Assembly: GCF_030913365.1 (NCBI RefSeq)
Contig: NZ_CP133160.1
Location: 124,001-188,000 of the forward strand
Length of the DNA: 64,000 nt
Direction: 5' to 3'
DNA from: Stenotrophomonas sp. 24(2023)
Lineage (GTDB): Bacteria; Pseudomonadota; Gammaproteobacteria; Xanthomonadales; Xanthomonadaceae
Positions 53,416 through 61,702 of the stretch are shown here, piece by piece (positions within the stretch are counted from its first letter, which is position 1; each line of letters begins with the position of its first letter). The position numbers and the translations under genes are program-made. The notes under the pieces were generated by a model, which was given only the letters and a program-made list of their open reading frames with translations, searched no databases and was not told where the DNA came from.

Positions 53416-53987
53416 CGTGCCGCCACCACGCGCAGCAGCTGTGCGCTGACGCGGTCGAACGGGGCGATGTCCTGCATCGCGCGCGACAGGGCGACCGCCC
53501 CCTCCACGCCGGCAATCAGCAACGTGGCACGCTGCTGTGCCTGCACCTGGCCGTGGCCATCGCGCTGCAGCGCCTCGGCAAGCCGCTGTTCCCAGCGCGC
53601 GAACGCTTCGGCGGCCGCATCGCGGGCGATGCCCGGCCCGCCCTCGCTGGGCTCTTCCACGGCACTGGCCAGCACCGGGCAACCGGCACGCAACTGCGAG
53701 CGGATCAGCCGCTCGCGCCAGAGCGCCAGGAACTGGCGCAATCCTTCTTCGGCCCCTGCACGCAGCAACTGCTGCAGCAGCGCATCGACCTTGTCACCGG
53801 CCTGCGCGGTCGCACGCGCCAGCAGCTCCTGCTTGCCGCCGGGAAAGTGATGGTAGGTGGACCCCAACGGCGCATCGGCCGCCTTGGTCACCTCGCGGAT
53901 GCTGGTCGCGTTCAAGCCCACCCGCGCCAGCATGTCCGCGGCGGCCTCGACCACGCGCTGGGGGGCATCGGAGTGGCGTGGGCTCAT
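53412..53987 (-). CDS. TetR-family regulator, LmrA/YxaF-like
   Basis: 191 aa. The HTH covers about residues 9-50 (VVEAAADMLARVGLNATSIR, APLGSTYHHFPGGKQELLARA), and the C-terminal domain with GCPVLASAVEEPSEGG is that of the LmrA/YxaF subgroup. Divergent from a thioesterase-like gene with a palindrome between them. Its stop TAG is part of the GTAG of a SMAG repeat, so the last codons may have been reset by insertion of the element. Confidence 0.9.
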   Translation of the reverse strand: MSPRHSDAPQRVVEAAADMLARVGLNATSIREVTKAADAPLGSTYHHFPGGKQELLARATAQAGDKVDALLQQLLRAGAEEGLRQFLALWRERLIRSQLRAGCPVLASAVEEPSEGGPGIARDAAAEAFARWEQRLAEALQRDGHGQVQAQQRATLLIAGVEGAVALSRAMQDIAPFDRVSAQLLRVVAAR

Positions 53988-54034
53988 TGCGGTTCCTTGC
54001 CAGCAGGGGCGTCATGAATTAGCGTACCACCAAC

Positions 54035-54050
54035 TATAACGGTCGTCATA
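54035..54050. promoter_or_regulatory. TetR operator candidate
   Basis: TATAACG-GT-CGTCATA, a palindrome with one mismatched pair, 48 nt upstream of the TetR start and 6 nt before the thioesterase ATG. Its position would allow repression of both genes. Confidence 0.5.
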
Positions 54051-54055
54051 ACAGC

Positions 54056-54598
54056 ATGAATCTGTGGTTCCGCCTGCTCAACCTGTTGCTGCGCAGCTTC
54101 TTCCGGCCCCGGCTGGAGGCCCCGTTCGGGGTATCGCGCCTGCCGTTCCGGGTGTTGCCCAACGACCTGGATTCGAACCTGCACATGACCAACGGCCGCT
54201 ACTGGACGATCTTCGACCTGGGCCGGCTGGACCTGATCCTGCGCATGGGGCTGGGCAAGGTGGCCTGGCGCGAGAAGTGGGCACCGATCGTCAGCGCCGG
54301 TTCCATCCAGTTCCGCCGCGAGCTGCGGCCGTTCCAGCGCTTCACCCTGGAAACCCGCCTGGCCGGCTGGGTCGGCACGCGCATCATCATGGAGCAGCGC
54401 GTGCTGCTGGGCGAAGAGAAGATCGCCACCCGCGCGGTGCTGATGACCGGCATCTACGATCGCCGCAAGCGCGCCTTCGTCACCATGGAACAGATGATGG
54501 CGGCCATCGGCGTACCGATGGTGGATTCGCCCCCGCTCAGCGCAGCTGCCGAGGCGCTGCTTGCTGCCGATGCGGCGCTGAAGCGCGACAACGACTGA
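54056..54598 (+). CDS. Hotdog-fold thioesterase-like protein
   Basis: 180 aa. The 4HBT signature NDLDSNLHMTNGRYWTIFD (about residues 36-54) carries the Asp-x-N-x-H-M-x-N pattern of acyl-CoA thioesterases, and VSAGSIQFRRELRPFQRF follows as expected. It resembles the THEM6/YiiD-like subgroup. The N-terminal helix (LLNLLLRSFFRP) may lie on the membrane. Divergent from and probably regulated by the TetR gene. Substrate unknown. Confidence 0.85.
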   Translation: MNLWFRLLNLLLRSFFRPRLEAPFGVSRLPFRVLPNDLDSNLHMTNGRYWTIFDLGRLDLILRMGLGKVAWREKWAPIVSAGSIQFRRELRPFQRFTLETRLAGWVGTRIIMEQRVLLGEEKIATRAVLMTGIYDRRKRAFVTMEQMMAAIGVPMVDSPPLSAAAEALLAADAALKRDND

Positions 54599-54638
54599 CG
54601 CGCCAATCACTGACGCGCCAGTCACTGAAACGCTAGTC
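54594..54638. repeat. Three 15-bp tandem units across two gene ends
   Basis: ACTGACGCGCCAATC, ACTGACGCGCCAGTC and ACTGAAACGCTAGTC, 15 bp each. The first unit holds the thioesterase-like TGA and the third holds the convergent agmatine deiminase TAG, so the repeat fills the whole gap. Confidence 0.7.
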
Positions 54639-55757
54639 CACGCGCGGCATGTTCTTGGTCACGCAGTGGATGCCGCCCCCGCCGGCGGCAATGGCATCGA
54701 TGTCCAGCTGCTCGATCCGCCGCCCCGGATACAGGTCCTGCAACAGCTCGCGACAGTGGCCATCGGCCTGCGCATCCCCGAACTGCGGGGCGATCACCGC
54801 GCCGTTGACTGGCAGATAGTTGATGTAGCCGCGCGCCATATCCTCGTTGTCGCGCATGTGCACGGTGTCGCGCCCGTGCAGCGGCGGTGGCAGTACGTGC
54901 ACCTGCAGCGGGCGTCCATCGGCATCGGTGGCCGTGCGCAGGATCTGCAGGTGCTCGCGGGTCAGGTCGTAATCGTAGGACTGCGCGTCGTTGTCCAGGT
55001 TGGCCACCACCACGCCGGGCTGCACGAAGCGCGCGTAGAAATCCACGTGCGCATCGGTGATGTCCTGCCCGGCAATGCCCGGCAGCCAGATGATCTTGCG
55101 CAGGCCCAGGTGGTGCTTCAGCTCCGCTTCGATATCGGCCCGCGACCAGCCGGGGTTGCGGTTGCGGTTGACCCAGCAGCTTTCGGTCAGGACGGCGGTG
55201 CCCTGCCCGTCCACTTCAATGCCACCGCCCTCGCCCACCAGATCGCTGCCCAGCAGCGTGGCGCCGGTCACCTCGGCCAGCCACGCCGCCACGGCGCCAT
55301 CATTGCGCGCGCGCTGCTTGCCGCCCCAGCCGTTGAAGTTGACATCGACCAGGCCCAGGCCGCCCTGCCCGTCCACGACGAAACAACCGCCGTAGTCGCG
55401 CACCCAGATATCGTCCAGCGCCACCTCCAGCAGTTCGATGTTGTCGGTACCGCAGCGATCCCGCGCCTGCCGGCGCTGCGCCGGGCGGCACAGCACGCTG
55501 ACCGGCTGGTAGCGCGCGAGGGTGCGGGCCAGCCGCGCCACCGTTGCGTTCACTGCATCGGCCTGCTCGCCCCACACCTGCGGCTGCGCGGCGTAGGCCA
55601 GGAACACCCGGTCCTGTGCACCGTGCTCATCGGGCATGCGCCAGCCGCCGGTAGCGGCCTTCGCCGGCGCGGGCAGGCTGGCCAGCCCGAGGGCGGCCAC
55701 ACCGGTGATACCGGCAGCGCCGGCCAGCTGGCCAAGGAAGTGACGACGGGTAGACAT
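54633..55757 (-). CDS. Agmatine deiminase-family protein with Tat signal
   Basis: 374 aa. It begins with a twin-arginine signal (STRRHFLGQLAG at residues 2-13, hydrophobic stretch, LPAPAKA), so the enzyme should be exported folded. The rest is the peptidyl-arginine/agmatine deiminase fold: WVRDYGGCF, GEGGGIEVDGQGT, DAHVDFYARF and the catalytic Cys365 in GGGGIHCVTKNMPR. Agmatine deiminase makes N-carbamoylputrescine; export would place the reaction in the periplasm. Usual bacterial AguA is cytosolic. ATG 55757 has GGAG 7 nt upstream. Divergent from a LysR gene. Confidence 0.88.
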   Translation of the reverse strand: MSTRRHFLGQLAGAAGITGVAALGLASLPAPAKAATGGWRMPDEHGAQDRVFLAYAAQPQVWGEQADAVNATVARLARTLARYQPVSVLCRPAQRRQARDRCGTDNIELLEVALDDIWVRDYGGCFVVDGQGGLGLVDVNFNGWGGKQRARNDGAVAAWLAEVTGATLLGSDLVGEGGGIEVDGQGTAVLTESCWVNRNRNPGWSRADIEAELKHHLGLRKIIWLPGIAGQDITDAHVDFYARFVQPGVVVANLDNDAQSYDYDLTREHLQILRTATDADGRPLQVHVLPPPLHGRDTVHMRDNEDMARGYINYLPVNGAVIAPQFGDAQADGHCRELLQDLYPGRRIEQLDIDAIAAGGGGIHCVTKNMPRVD

Positions 55758-55899
55758 GACGATCTCCAACACGGATGGTGAAGCCCAGCTGATGCATCCG
55801 GCAGGCCGGGCGGCAAGCGACAGGCCCATGCTGCGCTTGCTGGGGCTGCCAGACAAACGATAGATTCAGCGCACACGAGATCAGTTTTTCTTATCAATC

Positions 55900-56769
55900 A
55901 TGCGCACGCATTGGCCACCGTTGAATGCACTGCGCGGCTTCGAGGCCGCCGCCCGGCTGGGCAGCTTCCACCGCGCCGCCGAGGAACTGCACCTGAGCCA
56001 ATCGGCCATCAGCCAGCAGATCCGCGGCCTGGAAGATTTCCTGGAGCAGCCGCTGTTCTTCCGGCAGGGGCGCAGCGTCAGCCTCACCGATGCCGGCCAT
56101 GACCTGCTGGCCACCACCCAATCGCTGCTGCGGCAGCTGGCCAGCGGCATCCGCCGGCTCGACCAGTACCGCAAGCCGAACCAGCTGATCGTCAACACCA
56201 CGCCGGCCTTCGCCCGCCACTGGCTGGTGCCGCGACTGGGCGACTTCCGCCGGCAGCACCCCCACGCCGATCTGTGGCTGCTGACCAGCGAAGACCCTCC
56301 CGACATGGCCACGCAGACGCTGGACATCGCCCTGCGCGATGACCTGCAAGCGCAGGCCGCATGCAGCCACCGCCTGCTGTGGCAGGACCGCCTGTATCCC
56401 GCCTGCCATCCGGATGTGCTGGCCTTGCCGGCCGCCACGCGCACCACCCTGCATGGCGAGCGCGAAATGGATTGGAGCCAGTGGCAGGTCCAGGGCGGCA
56501 TGGCGGTCGGCCAGCAGCGCGAAGGTCTGAATTTTTCCGAGCCGGGGCAGCTGCTCGACGCCGCCCTGCAGGGGCTGGGTATCGCGCTGGTCAGCGAACT
56601 GCTGTCCGCGCCGGCGCGCGCCCGTGGGCAGCTGTTGCCGCTCGATCCGGGCTATGTGCAGGGTCCGCGCTGGAGCTGGCTGCTGCACGATGACAGCGCG
56701 CGTGACCCGCTGGTGCGCAGCTTCTGCGCGTGGGTGCTGGACCAGCTGCCCAGCGCAGACCCCGCGTAG
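55900..56769 (+). CDS. LysR-family regulator, GcvA-like
   Basis: 289 aa. The HTH (residues about 6-64: LNALRGFEAAARLGSFHRAA, LHLSQSAISQQIRGLEDFL) has the LNALRxFEAAAR start of GcvA-type regulators. The effector domain (about 90-285) contains DIALRDD and a final GIALVSELL-type motif. It is divergent from the exported agmatine deiminase gene and is the natural candidate for its control. Target and ligand unproven. Confidence 0.91.
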   Translation: MRTHWPPLNALRGFEAAARLGSFHRAAEELHLSQSAISQQIRGLEDFLEQPLFFRQGRSVSLTDAGHDLLATTQSLLRQLASGIRRLDQYRKPNQLIVNTTPAFARHWLVPRLGDFRRQHPHADLWLLTSEDPPDMATQTLDIALRDDLQAQAACSHRLLWQDRLYPACHPDVLALPAATRTTLHGEREMDWSQWQVQGGMAVGQQREGLNFSEPGQLLDAALQGLGIALVSELLSAPARARGQLLPLDPGYVQGPRWSWLLHDDSARDPLVRSFCAWVLDQLPSADPA

Positions 56770-56794
56770 CCTCGCGCGGCGGCCCTCGCCCCGG

Positions 56795-57214
56795 TCATGA
56801 CTGTTCCAGCAGGAACTGGCTGATTTCCCGCCGCAGGTCCAGGTCATCGGTCTGGCGTGCAGCGGCATCGGCGCGCCGGGCCAGTTCATAGGCGCGCTCG
56901 GGCTCGGCCAGATCGACATGGCGGCGTGCCAGCTCCAGCAGGATCGATGCTTCGCCTTCGATCAGCCCCAGCTGCTGCGCCTGGCGCAACGCACGTTCGT
57001 AGTAACTGATGGCCACGCCGCTGTCGCTGGTGAAATCGCCCAGCGTCTCCCACAGGAACGGGTGGTCACGGCCCTCAACCGCCAGCGCATCACAGTACTG
57101 CCGCAGCTGGTCGTGCAGCCGCCACTGGCTGCGCGTATCGCCATGGCTGGACGCGTTGGCCATTTCAGTGGCGACGCCTACAACGTGGTCGTAGACATCC
57201 TGCGGAATCTCCAT
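56795..57214 (-). CDS. Small TPR-like hypothetical protein
   Basis: 139 aa, cytoplasmic, acidic and all-helical. ATG 57214 has a strong GGAGG 7 nt upstream. Helix pairs such as FLWETLGDFTSDSGVAISYYERALRQ and ASILLELARRHVDLAEPERAYELARRAD have TPR character (Leu-Gly-Tyr-Ala-like spacing), so a protein-binding role is plausible. No enzyme motif. The stop is convergent with that of the LysR gene; the GH92 gene lies upstream on the same strand. Confidence 0.7.
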   Translation of the reverse strand: MEIPQDVYDHVVGVATEMANASSHGDTRSQWRLHDQLRQYCDALAVEGRDHPFLWETLGDFTSDSGVAISYYERALRQAQQLGLIEGEASILLELARRHVDLAEPERAYELARRADAAARQTDDLDLRREISQFLLEQS

Positions 57215-57339
57215 GCGCGGTCCTCCCGGCTGCAGCCTGCATTGCGCGCAGGCTAACAGATTCCCGTGTCCATGCCGCGTGCGTGGCGCGGTGCTGCTGC
57301 GGGAATGCGCGGGCCAGCTATTCCAGGTGCCCCGGATGC

Positions 57340-57366
57340 ACCGGCCGGGCACGCTGCCCGGCCGGT
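57340..57366 (-). terminator. Hairpin after GH92 gene
   Basis: ACCGGCCGGGCA / TGCCCGGCCGGT, a perfect 12-bp stem with a 3-nt CGC loop, 9 nt downstream of the GH92 stop. No T-run on the minus strand. Confidence 0.6.
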
Positions 57367-57375
57367 ATCGATCAC

Positions 57376-59760
57376 TTACTTCGGGCCGTACGACGGCGGC
57401 GCGGTGGTGCCCCACTGCGCGTTGTGCTCACGGCCCAGGGTGAAGTCCAGCGTGCCGCCCTTGTGCACGAAGCTGGCCGGCAGCCAGCTGTCCTGGCTGT
57501 CCTTGCCGTTCACGCGCAGGCCCTGCACATACGGGGCATCCATCGCGGCGCCCTGTGCAGTGATGCGGATGGTCGCACCCGGGCGGTTGATCGTGGCTTC
57601 CGGGAACAGCGGGCTGCCGATCACCAGATCCGCGCGGCCCGGGTACAGCGGGTACAGGCCCAGTGCCGACCACACGTACCACGAGGACATCTGGCCCAGG
57701 TCGTCGTTGCCCGGCATGCCCTGCGGCGTGTTGGTCCAGATCTGGCGCATCGCCTGGCGCACGGTTTCCTGCGTCTTCCACGGCTGGCCGACGAAGTTGT
57801 ACAGCCACGGCGCGCCGATGGACGGTTCGTTGTCCAGTTCGGCATGCAGCGGGCCGGACTTGGTCACCGCCCACTCACCGTTTTCCTTGCGGAAGAAGGC
57901 ATCCAGGCGCGCGATGCTGGCCTCGCGGCCGCCCAGCGCGGCGATCAGGCCGGCCGGATCGAACGGCACCATCCACAGGTACTGTGCGCCGCTGCCTTCG
58001 ACGAATTCGTCTTCCTGCGCCGGGTCGAACGCCGGCCAGCTGCCATCGGCATTGCGCGGCTGGATGTAGCCGCCGTGTGCGGTCGCCTGCGGGTTGAACA
58101 GGTTGCGCCACCAGCCCGAGCGCTCGCGGAACAGGGCTGCGCCGGCCTTGTCACCGGCGGCCTGGGCCAGTTCGGACAGGCCGAAATCAGCGGCCACCAG
58201 CTCCAGCGTGTCCGAGGCGGTGCCCCAGCCCGGCGCACCCACCGGCATGTACTTCAGCGCCATCCACTGGTCCAGGCCCGGGCGCTGGCCCACGCACAGC
58301 ACCGGGCAGCCGCGGCGGCTCAGGTCACGCTCGGTCGGCACGGTGGCCGCCTGCTTCAGCGATGCATAGGCACGCTTGAGGTCGAAGCTGCGGCCACCGA
58401 AGGCATGGATCGCCGCGACCGACGGCGGCGACGGATCGCCGTTCATCACGCCAGTGGCGCCGTTGAGGTGGGTCCAGCGATCCCACACGCCACCATTCTG
58501 GTCGGCCTGGTTGAGCAGCGACTGGGCGAAGTCCGAACCGACCTGCGGCTTGAGCAGGGTGACCAGCTGCAGCTGCGAACGGTACACGTCCCAGCCGGAG
58601 TAATTGGCGTACTGCGCCTTCTGCCCCTTGGACAGGGCGTGCACCTTGCCGTCCATGCCGCGATAGCGGCCATCGCCATCGCTGAACAGGTTCGGCGCCA
58701 GCAGTGCGTGGTACAGCGCGGTGTAGAACACGGTGCGCTCGTCCTTGCTGCCACCGCCGATGTTCACCTGGCCCAGTGTGCGGTTCCATTCCTCGCGCGT
58801 GGCGGCCTGCACCTGCTGCACGGTGGTGCCGACCGGTGCTTCGCGGCCGAGGTTGGCGCGCGCGCCGGCTTCATCCACGTAGGAAATGCCGATGCGTGCA
58901 GTCACCACCGGGCTGGTCCTGGGGTTGAAGCTGATCCAGCCACCGGCGCCCTTGCCGGCCGGCGGATGGCCCTGCGTGCCATAGGTGGTGCCGCCACCGC
59001 CTTCCTTCGCGCCGGCCTGCACCGTGGCATCGCGCCAGGTACCGCCGACGTCGAACGGCTGATCGAATTCGGCCACGAAATGCAGTGTGTAATAGCTCTC
59101 GCGGCGGTCCTCGGCCAGGTAGCCGCAGAAGTTGCCGCTGGTCACCGTGCCGCGCACGGTGCGCGTGGACGGGTCGATGATGATGGTCGAATCGGTGCTG
59201 CCCACTTCGCTGTCGGAGGTGCGGAACAGCAGGTTGGCCGGCTTGTCGGCCGGGAAGCGGAACTGGCCCACGGCCGTGCGCGCGGTCGCGCCCAGCTCCA
59301 CGGCAACGCCGTTGTCCAGGGTCACGCTGTAGGCACCCGGACTGGCCGCTTCCTTGGCATGGTCGAGCAGGCTGCTGTAGCGGGTGATCGCATCCACCGA
59401 GGAGGGCGAGACCTCCACCGGCAGCGTCACCGGCATGATCGGAACATCACCACTGGCACCGGTGCAGCCGGTGCCGTTGACATGGGTCAGGCTGAAACCA
59501 CGCACGCCATTGGCGCGCCACTCATAGCCACCGGGTGCGGCGATCGGGAACCGCTTGCCCGGCAACGCGGTCATTTCCGGGCTGAAGGCCACCATGCCGA
59601 ACGGTACGGTCGGGCCCGGGTAAACGTTGCCGGCATTGGTGGTGCCGATGAAGGGATTGACCTCGGCGGCCAGGTCCTGGGCCGGTGCCTTGGCGGCCAG
59701 CAAGGGCACGGGGGCCAGGGTCAATACAGCGGAAACGACGACCAGCAACGAACGGGACAT
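57376..59760 (-). CDS. GH92-family alpha-mannosidase, exported
   Basis: 794 aa. A signal peptide covers residues 1-23 (VLTLAPVPLLAA), so it is periplasmic or secreted. The N-terminal domain starts with the GH92 signature VNPFIGTTNAGNVYPGPTVPFGM, and the C-terminal catalytic domain has GNDDLGQMSSWYVWSALGLYPLYPG with the Asp pair needed for calcium-dependent inversion. GH92 enzymes remove mannose from N-glycans and mannans. ATG 59760 has GGAG 7 nt upstream. Stands alone, with no PUL partner. Confidence 0.94.
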   Translation of the reverse strand: MSRSLLVVVSAVLTLAPVPLLAAKAPAQDLAAEVNPFIGTTNAGNVYPGPTVPFGMVAFSPEMTALPGKRFPIAAPGGYEWRANGVRGFSLTHVNGTGCTGASGDVPIMPVTLPVEVSPSSVDAITRYSSLLDHAKEAASPGAYSVTLDNGVAVELGATARTAVGQFRFPADKPANLLFRTSDSEVGSTDSTIIIDPSTRTVRGTVTSGNFCGYLAEDRRESYYTLHFVAEFDQPFDVGGTWRDATVQAGAKEGGGGTTYGTQGHPPAGKGAGGWISFNPRTSPVVTARIGISYVDEAGARANLGREAPVGTTVQQVQAATREEWNRTLGQVNIGGGSKDERTVFYTALYHALLAPNLFSDGDGRYRGMDGKVHALSKGQKAQYANYSGWDVYRSQLQLVTLLKPQVGSDFAQSLLNQADQNGGVWDRWTHLNGATGVMNGDPSPPSVAAIHAFGGRSFDLKRAYASLKQAATVPTERDLSRRGCPVLCVGQRPGLDQWMALKYMPVGAPGWGTASDTLELVAADFGLSELAQAAGDKAGAALFRERSGWWRNLFNPQATAHGGYIQPRNADGSWPAFDPAQEDEFVEGSGAQYLWMVPFDPAGLIAALGGREASIARLDAFFRKENGEWAVTKSGPLHAELDNEPSIGAPWLYNFVGQPWKTQETVRQAMRQIWTNTPQGMPGNDDLGQMSSWYVWSALGLYPLYPGRADLVIGSPLFPEATINRPGATIRITAQGAAMDAPYVQGLRVNGKDSQDSWLPASFVHKGGTLDFTLGREHNAQWGTTAPPSYGPK

Positions 59761-59900
59761 CGACAACTCCAGTGGAAGGGAGGCGCACCACGCGCCTGAA
59801 CCCGCCGAGAGTAGTACGAGTGCGCGCGCCCGGCGACAGGCCGGAGGTCACGGTTGCCGGCACGCCATCACGTCACCGGTACGTCCAGCACGCCCTGCGG

Positions 59901-60239
59901 TCAGACCAGGCTGCCCAGGCGGAACACCGGCAGGTAGGTGGCGAACATCGCAATGGGCGTTGCCACCATCAGCGAAGCACTGCCGATCAGCGCCGAAAAC
60001 CGCGCACGCCCCATCAGCCAGGTGGCGACCACCAGCGGCGGGCCCACCCATGCCAGGGCATAGGTGGCGCCAAACCAGCGGGTGATGGCCGGCAGCGATT
60101 GGCCAGCTTCGGCAAAGCTGGCGGCAAAGCGCGGGATCGCGAAGTGCCCCAGCGCGGTACACGCCACTGCCGCCATGCCGCTGCAGAGCAGGCCCATCAG
60201 CAGCCAACCCACGCTTGAACGTCCCAGTATCACGGCCAT
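59901..60239 (-). CDS. Small multi-pass membrane protein
   Basis: 112 aa from ATG 60239. Three hydrophobic segments: VGWLLMGLLCSGMAAVACTA (about residues 11-30), YALAWVGPPLVVATWLMG (about 59-76) and IGSASLMVATPIAMFATYLP (about 83-102). The loop AEAGQSLPAITRWFGA recalls the GspF/PilC family of secretion inner-membrane proteins, but the match is too short to claim. No clear partner. Confidence 0.6.
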   Translation of the reverse strand: MAVILGRSSVGWLLMGLLCSGMAAVACTALGHFAIPRFAASFAEAGQSLPAITRWFGATYALAWVGPPLVVATWLMGRARFSALIGSASLMVATPIAMFATYLPVFRLGSLV

Positions 60240-60326
60240 GCCTTGGTTCCCTGGCGCCCGAAAGCCGCAGTCTAGCCCGGTGCCCGTTCCCCCCGGCCGT
60301 GGCATTGGTCACCCTGCCCACCGGCC

Positions 60327-60686
60327 TCAATACGTGCCCTGCACGAACGGCTGGCCCGCCAGCGTGGTGCCGATCATCATGGCGATGGCCTGCCCCTCCT
60401 TGTGGAACCCCGCCGAGCAGACCGCGCCGTGGCCCTGCCCGCATTCGATTTCGGGAAAATCGGGCACAGCGGCCTTCGCGCTTTCCGCGCGGGTGACCTG
60501 CCAACCGGCTGCCACCAGCAAGCGGCGGGCTTTGGCGTAGGCCATGCCCGGCACGATGCCCAGCTCGCGCCACGGCGCGGGCATGGCCGCACGCGCCGCC
60601 ATGTCCTGGGCGTGGGTAACCGGCACATAGGTAGCCGGCACAACGGCGAACAGGGACAACAGCACAACGGTGGTAATCGCGTTCAT
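60327..60686 (-). CDS. Exported hypothetical protein
   Basis: 119 aa from ATG 60686, with GGGG in the RBS position. Signal peptide to about residue 27 (VPVTHAQD). The mature part has two Cys (IECGQGHGAVCSAG) which could form a disulphide, and a basic helix (GMAYAKARRLLVAAGW) with the PASTA-like or YkwD-unlike 'GMxxxxARxLLxxAGW' pattern seen in several small exported proteins. No function assigned. Confidence 0.6.
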   Translation of the reverse strand: MNAITTVVLLSLFAVVPATYVPVTHAQDMAARAAMPAPWRELGIVPGMAYAKARRLLVAAGWQVTRAESAKAAVPDFPEIECGQGHGAVCSAGFHKEGQAIAMMIGTTLAGQPFVQGTY

Positions 60687-60836
60687 CTCACGCCCCGTTA
60701 CCGGCAACGGGTTCCAGCCTACCCCACGAAAAAGCCCGGCAACCGGACCCGTGACACGCTGTTACCGGGCCTGCACAGTTGTTTGCAGATGGCGGCAATC
60801 TGTTCACGACCGGCACGGATCCCGCCGCAACGGACA

Positions 60837-61595
60837 TCAGCGGCCGCGGGGTTTCCCGCATGCCTGCGCATCGAGCTGCAACCTCATGCCCACCTGCCTC
60901 TGCAGCCACGACGGCTGGAAGCGCGCACGGGACCCCATGTCCAGCGGCAGCAGGCCATCGACGGCGCGACTGAGGTCGATCCGCCACTGGTCCGGCTGCT
61001 GTTCCAGCGTCTGCGGGTCCGTTTCGCCGGCAGGCACCTGCTTCCAGGGCAACATCGCCGGGCCCTGCGCGTGCGAAAAGAAGGTGATCGGCGGGCGTCC
61101 CTGCTGCTGCACGGTCACCGTCATCACCGGATAATCGTCCGTCCACAGGCCACTGACGATCTGCTCCACCCGGCGGCGCAGTTCCTCATCGGTCAGCACC
61201 CGCCTGACCCAGGCCTGCTGCACGGCATAGGTGCACGCCGCAGCGGGAAACGAGCGCACGGTTGGATCCAGCCGGGCCACCGCATCGCGGTCCAGGCCGG
61301 CCGCCAGCTGGGCGATCACGCTCTCGCGGCTGGGTGCAGGGCCATCGGTCGCCGCCAGCAGCGCATCAACGGCCGACGCCGGCAGGACATGCACGCGATC
61401 GGCGCTGTCCTGCGTTGTTCCCACGTCCTGCCGCCGATCCACGCCGTCATGGCCGCGCTCAATGATCCAGGTTCCTGCCTCGTGCCCCCACCCAGACCAC
61501 TCGTAGGCCACGGTGATGCGCACCGCAGGCGGCGGCTGTGCCCCCACGGCGGCGGACAGCAGCAGGCCAGACAGAACAGCAGGGATACGCTGCAT
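60837..61595 (-). CDS. Exported hypothetical protein
   Basis: 252 aa from ATG 61595 (GAGG 5 nt upstream; a GTG six bases earlier is less well placed). A short signal peptide (residues 1-19, SGLLLSAAVGAQ) precedes a soluble domain with EWSGWGHEAGTWIIER, two Cys (AAACTYAV, DAQACGKP) and GLWTDDYPVMTVTVQQQG. I recognise no family. The neighbour upstream on the same strand is the S9 peptidase, 107 nt away. Confidence 0.65.
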   Translation of the reverse strand: MQRIPAVLSGLLLSAAVGAQPPPAVRITVAYEWSGWGHEAGTWIIERGHDGVDRRQDVGTTQDSADRVHVLPASAVDALLAATDGPAPSRESVIAQLAAGLDRDAVARLDPTVRSFPAAACTYAVQQAWVRRVLTDEELRRRVEQIVSGLWTDDYPVMTVTVQQQGRPPITFFSHAQGPAMLPWKQVPAGETDPQTLEQQPDQWRIDLSRAVDGLLPLDMGSRARFQPSWLQRQVGMRLQLDAQACGKPRGR

Positions 61596-61650
61596 GGACA
61601 CCTCGGTGGCATCACACCATCAACAGGGAGCGCACGATGCGGCTGTGCGA

Positions 61651-61673
61651 CGGCCACCTTCCTCAGGTGGCCG
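61651..61673 (-). terminator. Hairpin after S9 peptidase gene
   Basis: CGGCCACCT / AGGTGGCCG with a TCCTC loop, a perfect 9-bp stem 29 nt after the peptidase stop and before the hypothetical gene. No T-run. Confidence 0.55.
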
Positions 61674-61702
61674 CCTGCACGTCACCGTGCAACGGGACCT
61701 AC

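Noticed and set aside
57283..59799. Long plus-strand frame under the GH92 gene
   Set aside because: Antisense shadow; the GH92 gene on the minus strand has full family motifs and a signal peptide.
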